From Bacillota bacterium (GTDB lineage Bacteria; Bacillota; Clostridia; Acetivibrionales; Acetivibrionaceae), in contig JAEZUI010000139.1 of NCBI GenBank assembly GCA_023421115.1, forward strand, positions 1-8,802: 8,802 bases of DNA, given 5' to 3'. Under the pieces are notes generated by a model. It was not told the origin of the DNA, did not search any database, and saw nothing but the letters and a program-made list of their open reading frames with translations. A program made the position numbers and the translations under genes. The stretch's first letter is position 1. Each line of letters opens with the position of its first letter. Positions 6,390-8,802 of this stretch are shown here, in pieces.

Positions 6390-7151
6390 TTGAAAAAATA
6401 TTATAAAGAACTTGAGAGCGCAAAAAATCAGATTGAGCAGTGGAACAAAACTCTTGAAAAAAGTGTAAAGGAAAGAACAAAAGAACTTGAGTTGGCAAAT
6501 GTGGAATTAGCAGGTAAAAACATTGTGCTTTTAGAAATGTATAAAAAGCTGAGTGATTACAATAAAGTGGTTGCAGAACTTGCAGTTACACGAGAAAGGA
6601 ATAGGATTGCTCGTGACCTGCATGATACTATCGGACATTCGATGACACTTATGCTTACCCATCTTGAGGTTGGAAAAATGGTATATTCACAAGATCCGGA
6701 ACAAACTGTACATAAAATTGAAGACACAATACAAATAGCCAGAAAGAGCCTTAATGAAATCCGTAAAACTATTAAAGGCATGGCTGAAGGAGATGATCAA
6801 GCCTATGATATGGTTCATGATATTAAGATTCTTATAAAGGAGTTTGAGGCATCGGGAGTTAATGTGGATTTGTCTATAATCGGAAAGCCAAAAACCACTA
6901 ATATTCATAGGGAAACTATTTTTAGAATATGTCAGGAATCACTTACAAATTCTCTTAGACATGGAAGGGCTGACAATGTTACAAATGTAGAGATATTTTG
7001 TATAGATGATGGCATGGGTTGTAGTAATATTTTCAAGGGAATGGGCCTTTCCGGAATGGCAAAAAGAGTTTCCGATTTAAATGGTAAAATTGAATTGGGT
7101 TCAAATGATGGTTCGGGATTTAATATTGTTGTAAATATACCTATTGAATGA
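6390..7151 (+). CDS. HisKA_3-type sensor histidine kinase, N-terminally truncated (possible pseudogene)
   Basis: Two-component kinase of the NarX/DesK type. From a possible TTG start at 6390 it has 253 residues: a charged coiled coil (about 5-65, including KSVKERTKELELANVEL), the HisKA_3 dimerisation motif ERNRIARDLHDTIGHS with phospho-accepting His78, and a GHKL ATPase domain with N box ESLTNSLRHG (183-192) and G boxes DDGMG (206-210), GMGLSGM (217-223) and GSGF (241-244). No transmembrane or complete sensor domain remains. Neither TTG 6390, TTG 6492, GTG 6501 nor ATG 6537 has a convincing ribosome binding site, so translation is doubtful. The stretch between N box and D box is about nine residues shorter than usual, as if one strand were lost. 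The stop lies 14 bases before the response-regulator start, so the two form an operon. The C-terminal type matches the giant Ser/Thr kinase-AAA-GAF-histidine kinase proteins; that parentage is inference. Confidence 0.8.
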   Translation: MKKYYKELESAKNQIEQWNKTLEKSVKERTKELELANVELAGKNIVLLEMYKKLSDYNKVVAELAVTRERNRIARDLHDTIGHSMTLMLTHLEVGKMVYSQDPEQTVHKIEDTIQIARKSLNEIRKTIKGMAEGDDQAYDMVHDIKILIKEFEASGVNVDLSIIGKPKTTNIHRETIFRICQESLTNSLRHGRADNVTNVEIFCIDDGMGCSNIFKGMGLSGMAKRVSDLNGKIELGSNDGSGFNIVVNIPIE

Positions 7152-7165
7152 GGAGGAAAACTGAC

Positions 7166-7813
7166 TTGATAAAAGTGTTGTTGGTGGAAGATCAGGAAGT
7201 TATCCGGGAAGGCATAAAAAAACTTATAGAAAATGATTCAGAAATTACGGTGGTAGGTCTTGCAGGAGATGGACGTACTGCTCTTAAATTATGTAAAAAT
7301 TATCAGCCGGATGTTGTATTAATGGACATTGTAATGCCTGAATGCGATGGAATAGAAGCTACAAGCCTTATAAAATCAAAATATCCACATATAAAAATAC
7401 TTATCCTGACGTCTTTCTGTGATGATGGTAATACAAGAGAAGCTTTAAAAAACGGAGCGGACGGTTATATATCAAAAGATATAAATCCTGAGGCTTTAAA
7501 AAATGCAATAAAAAATATACATAGCGGTCTTACTGTAATGGATAAAAGCTTATTTATAAGTACATTTAAAAAAGATATTTTTAATAAAGAGGAATTGTTA
7601 GCTAGCAATTCAATAAAAAAAATTTTTTTGACTGAAAAGGAACGTCAAATTATTAAGCTTATTGTGTATGGTAAAAGCAACAAGGAAATTGCGAAGGAAA
7701 TAGAACTTAGTGAGGGGCGTGTACGAAATATTATCAGTGAAATATTAACCAAGTTTGAAGTAAAAGACAGAACACAACTTGCAGTAATTGCAATTAAGAA
7801 AGAAGTCATTTAG
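7166..7813 (+). CDS. NarL/LuxR-family response regulator
   Basis: DNA-binding partner of the adjacent kinase. With the start chosen here it has 215 residues. The receiver domain (1-120) has the acidic pair E8-D9, phospho-acceptor D54 in VLMDIVMPECDG, T82 and K104 (YISKD), all intact. The C-terminal LuxR helix-turn-helix spans about 154-212 (LTEKERQIIKLIVYGKSNKEIA, helix around GRVRNIISEIL). An ATG at 7148 overlapping the kinase stop would give 221 residues, but its second and third codons are the AGGAGG (7151-7156) that looks like the ribosome binding site for the TTG at 7166, nine bases on. MIKVLLVEDQ is also the usual beginning of this family. Targets are unknown; the esterase downstream is separated by about 630 bases. 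It seems intact even though its kinase appears damaged. Confidence 0.9.
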   Translation: MIKVLLVEDQEVIREGIKKLIENDSEITVVGLAGDGRTALKLCKNYQPDVVLMDIVMPECDGIEATSLIKSKYPHIKILILTSFCDDGNTREALKNGADGYISKDINPEALKNAIKNIHSGLTVMDKSLFISTFKKDIFNKEELLASNSIKKIFLTEKERQIIKLIVYGKSNKEIAKEIELSEGRVRNIISEILTKFEVKDRTQLAVIAIKKEVI

Positions 7814-7837
7814 AAGAAGACTAAACGAAAGTATAAG

Positions 7838-7907
7838 GCCATTTCAAAAAATAACCTATACAATATTTAAGTCAGAAAGCCCATCAAATCAGATTTTTTG
7901 AAATGGC
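7838..7907. repeat. 70-bp inverted-repeat element after the response regulator
   Basis: GCCATTTCAAAAAAT (7838-7852) and ATTTTTTGAAATGGC (7893-7907) are a perfect 15-bp inverted repeat around a 40-base spacer. A T-rich stretch (TTATTTTTTT) begins 12 bases after the right arm, too far for a classic intrinsic terminator, though it may still end the kinase-regulator transcript. Arm length and total size resemble a very small non-autonomous transposon (MITE) or the remnant ends of an insertion sequence. No clear target-site duplication flanks it. Confidence 0.6.
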
Positions 7908-8022
7908 AATTGACCAGTTATTTTTTTGGAATCACCTAATTAAAAAATATTTGTATAAATTATTTTATTTCACTACGAAAAATGAAATGATATACGAATC
8001 TTAATAATATGGAGATATTATA

Positions 8023-8124
8023 ATGCAAAAATAAATATACTTAACCATTGCAGTAGATGCACCGTACCTAAATAAAGACGGAGCAGTAAATATGCACTTC
8101 GCTATTTCGTATGAGTTAATATAA
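8023..8124 (+). pseudogene. Short ORF interrupted by an early stop, unrecognised
   Basis: GGAG (8011-8014) is followed 8 bases on by ATG (8023), two codons, and a TAA at 8032-8034. The same frame then stays open for 29 codons to TAA at 8122-8124, reading IYLTIAVDAPYLNKDGAVNM and then HFAISYELI. The peptide looks more protein-like than the AT-rich surroundings, and one base change in the TAA would give a 33-residue ORF with a ribosome binding site. I do not recognise it; it may be a fragment of a lost gene or chance. Confidence 0.25.
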
Positions 8125-8183
8125 TGCAAACTACTTTTATATTTTTACAAAATGCTGTATAATTATAATAAAAGCTACTCTTG

Positions 8184-8229
8184 ATATGCTGCAATAAAGA
8201 AGTTACATTAAAGACTACTTGCAACATAT
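8184..8229. repeat. Imperfect inverted repeat upstream of the esterase
   Basis: ATATGCTGCAA (8184-8194) and TTGCAACATAT (8219-8229) are inverted copies with one mismatch (G-U in RNA), separated by 24 bases. No U tract follows. It may be a hairpin or a pair of half-sites; its role is unknown. Confidence 0.3.
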
Positions 8230-8242
8230 GAGCTGACATGGG

Positions 8243-8292
8243 TTTTATTTTGCAAAATTCAATTTGGGATGTAAAATTTTATTTTGCAAAAT
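8243..8292. promoter_or_regulatory. Two identical 12-bp palindromes, candidate operator pair
   Basis: The 16-base word TTTTATTTTGCAAAAT occurs at 8243-8258 and again at 8277-8292. Within each copy, ATTTTGCAAAAT is a perfect palindrome (8247-8258 and 8281-8292). The spacing is 34 bases, and the nearer copy ends about 50 bases before the predicted -35 box of the esterase gene. A dimeric regulator binding both sites is a reasonable guess; I cannot name it. Confidence 0.45.
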
Positions 8293-8341
8293 AAATAGAC
8301 GATGAGAATGAAATATTCTTTCCATTTTAGTGCTGATTTTT

Positions 8342-8370
8342 TTGTTATCTAAAAAAAGCGCAATTATAAT
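8342..8370 (+). promoter_or_regulatory. Promoter for the secreted esterase
   Basis: TTGTTA (8342-8347) and a perfect TATAAT (8365-8370) are separated by 17 bases. The predicted start near 8377 gives a leader of about 66 bases before the ATG at 8443. Confidence 0.65.
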
Positions 8371-8387
8371 GGAAGATATTTTTATAC

Positions 8388-8408
8388 AAGCCCTGGTAAT
8401 AAGGGTTT
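8388..8408 (+). other. 5' leader hairpin of the esterase mRNA
   Basis: AAGCCCT (8388-8394) pairs with AGGGTTT (8402-8408), one G-U included, around a 7-base loop. It lies about 20 bases before the AAAGGAGG ribosome binding site (8428-8435) and leaves that site free. It is near the predicted 5' end, so an mRNA-stabilising role is more likely than termination: no U tract follows directly. Confidence 0.35.
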
Positions 8409-8442
8409 GGGAGTAATAATTTATATTAAAGGAGGATTTATA

Positions 8443-8802
8443 ATGTTTTGGAAAAAAGGTTTTAAAAAGGGGTTGTGTTTTGTTCTGTCAAGTATTTTGC
8501 TTCTCGGCATTGTGGCTGCTGCTAAACTACCAGTATCTGCAGCAGGTGAGAAAATTTATAGTCCACTTCCGAATGAGTACAAGTCGATTAGTTCAAAGCA
8601 AGGTACTATTGAAAGGTTAAGTTACACTTGGAATGGTGCTACTAAGAATTATTACGTTTATCTTCCTTACGGATATAACCAGTCTGATACTTCTAAAAAG
8701 TATAACGTTGTGTATCTGATGCATGGTGGCGGCGAAGATGAGACATTATTATTCGGCGGACCAGGTCAGAACAAGGAATTAAAAGTAATAATTGATAATA
8801 TG
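8443..8802 (+). CDS. Secreted CE1-type (feruloyl-esterase-like) carbohydrate esterase, 3' end outside window
   Basis: The first 120 codons of an exported alpha/beta-hydrolase. A signal peptide is clear: lysine-rich MFWKKGFKKG, a hydrophobic core LCFVLSSILLLGIVAAA, and a likely cleavage after SAA (residue 34). The mature start (YSPLPNEYKSISSKQGTIER, then LSYTWNGATKNYYVYLPYGY, then YNVVYLMHGGGEDE) follows the pattern of CE1 feruloyl esterase modules of xylanases such as clostridial XynY; the HGGG segment is the expected oxyanion-hole loop. The catalytic Ser, Asp and His lie beyond the window, so activity cannot be judged. Such enzymes release ferulate or related acids from arabinoxylan outside the cell. 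AAAGGAGG lies 7 bases before the ATG. Whether a xylanase, carbohydrate-binding or dockerin module follows cannot be seen. Confidence 0.88.
   Translation, partial: MFWKKGFKKGLCFVLSSILLLGIVAAAKLPVSAAGEKIYSPLPNEYKSISSKQGTIERLSYTWNGATKNYYVYLPYGYNQSDTSKKYNVVYLMHGGGEDETLLFGGPGQNKELKVIIDNM

Noticed and set aside
6557..6908. Two minus-strand ORFs of 73-74 codons opposite the kinase
   Set aside because: They overlap each other, have no start signals and no recognisable protein pattern.
8147..8171. TTTACA followed by TATAAT as a promoter in the gene-poor stretch
   Set aside because: The spacer is only about 14 bases and no gene begins after it; such boxes are expected by chance in AT-rich DNA.
1..8802. 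CRISPR array, tRNA or rRNA genes, phage or toxin-antitoxin modules
   Set aside because: Looked for on both strands; no regularly spaced repeats, cloverleaf or rRNA-like sequence, and no gene of those families was found.

Overview
The window comes from an AT-rich, low-GC Gram-positive genome. A clostridial origin fits best: strong AGGAGG-type ribosome binding sites, a Tad-type secretion/pilus operon, a DUF896 protein, and a secreted feruloyl-esterase-like (CE1) protein whose start resembles the esterase modules of cellulosome-forming clostridia (Acetivibrio/Ruminiclostridium-like). The organism is inferred from gene content, not from a search.

Layout. (1) 1-3067, + strand: the end of a Tad/Flp pilus assembly operon, with cpaF/tadA (5' end outside the window), tadB and tadC. 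(2) 3068-3583: a gene-free interval holding three hairpins just after tadC and, on the MINUS strand, a complete cyclic-di-GMP-I (GEMM-I) riboswitch aptamer (3280-3372) with its own near-consensus promoter and a U9 terminator. It points toward tadC, and no coding gene follows it. (3) 3584-3808, minus strand: a small DUF896/UPF0291 (YnzC-like) gene. (4) 4117-5853, + strand: a full-length alpha-phosphoglucomutase with its own promoter and a strong terminator at 5953-6001. (5) 6288-7813, + strand: a two-component pair. The histidine kinase is cut off at its N-terminus, keeping only the last piece of a GAF domain, and is followed by a NarL/LuxR-type response regulator. (6) 7814-8442: a gene-poor stretch with a 70-bp inverted-repeat element, a short ORF with an early stop, two identical 12-bp palindromes, and a promoter with leader hairpin. 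(7) 8443 to the end: the first 120 codons of a secreted CE1-type esterase.

How the parts may work together. Cyclic-di-GMP commonly controls pili and the switch between motile and attached life, so a c-di-GMP sensor RNA beside a Tad operon makes sense. Here it lies antisense at the 3' end of that operon. It could be a stand-alone ligand-sensing RNA, a ligand-gated source of antisense RNA to tadC/tadB, or a leftover whose target gene was lost. This is the most interesting feature of the window. The phosphoglucomutase supplies glucose-1-phosphate/glucose-6-phosphate interconversion for envelope sugars or storage polymer. The truncated kinase and its regulator look like the surviving end of a much larger sensor protein. 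The esterase is probably a plant cell-wall-degrading enzyme.
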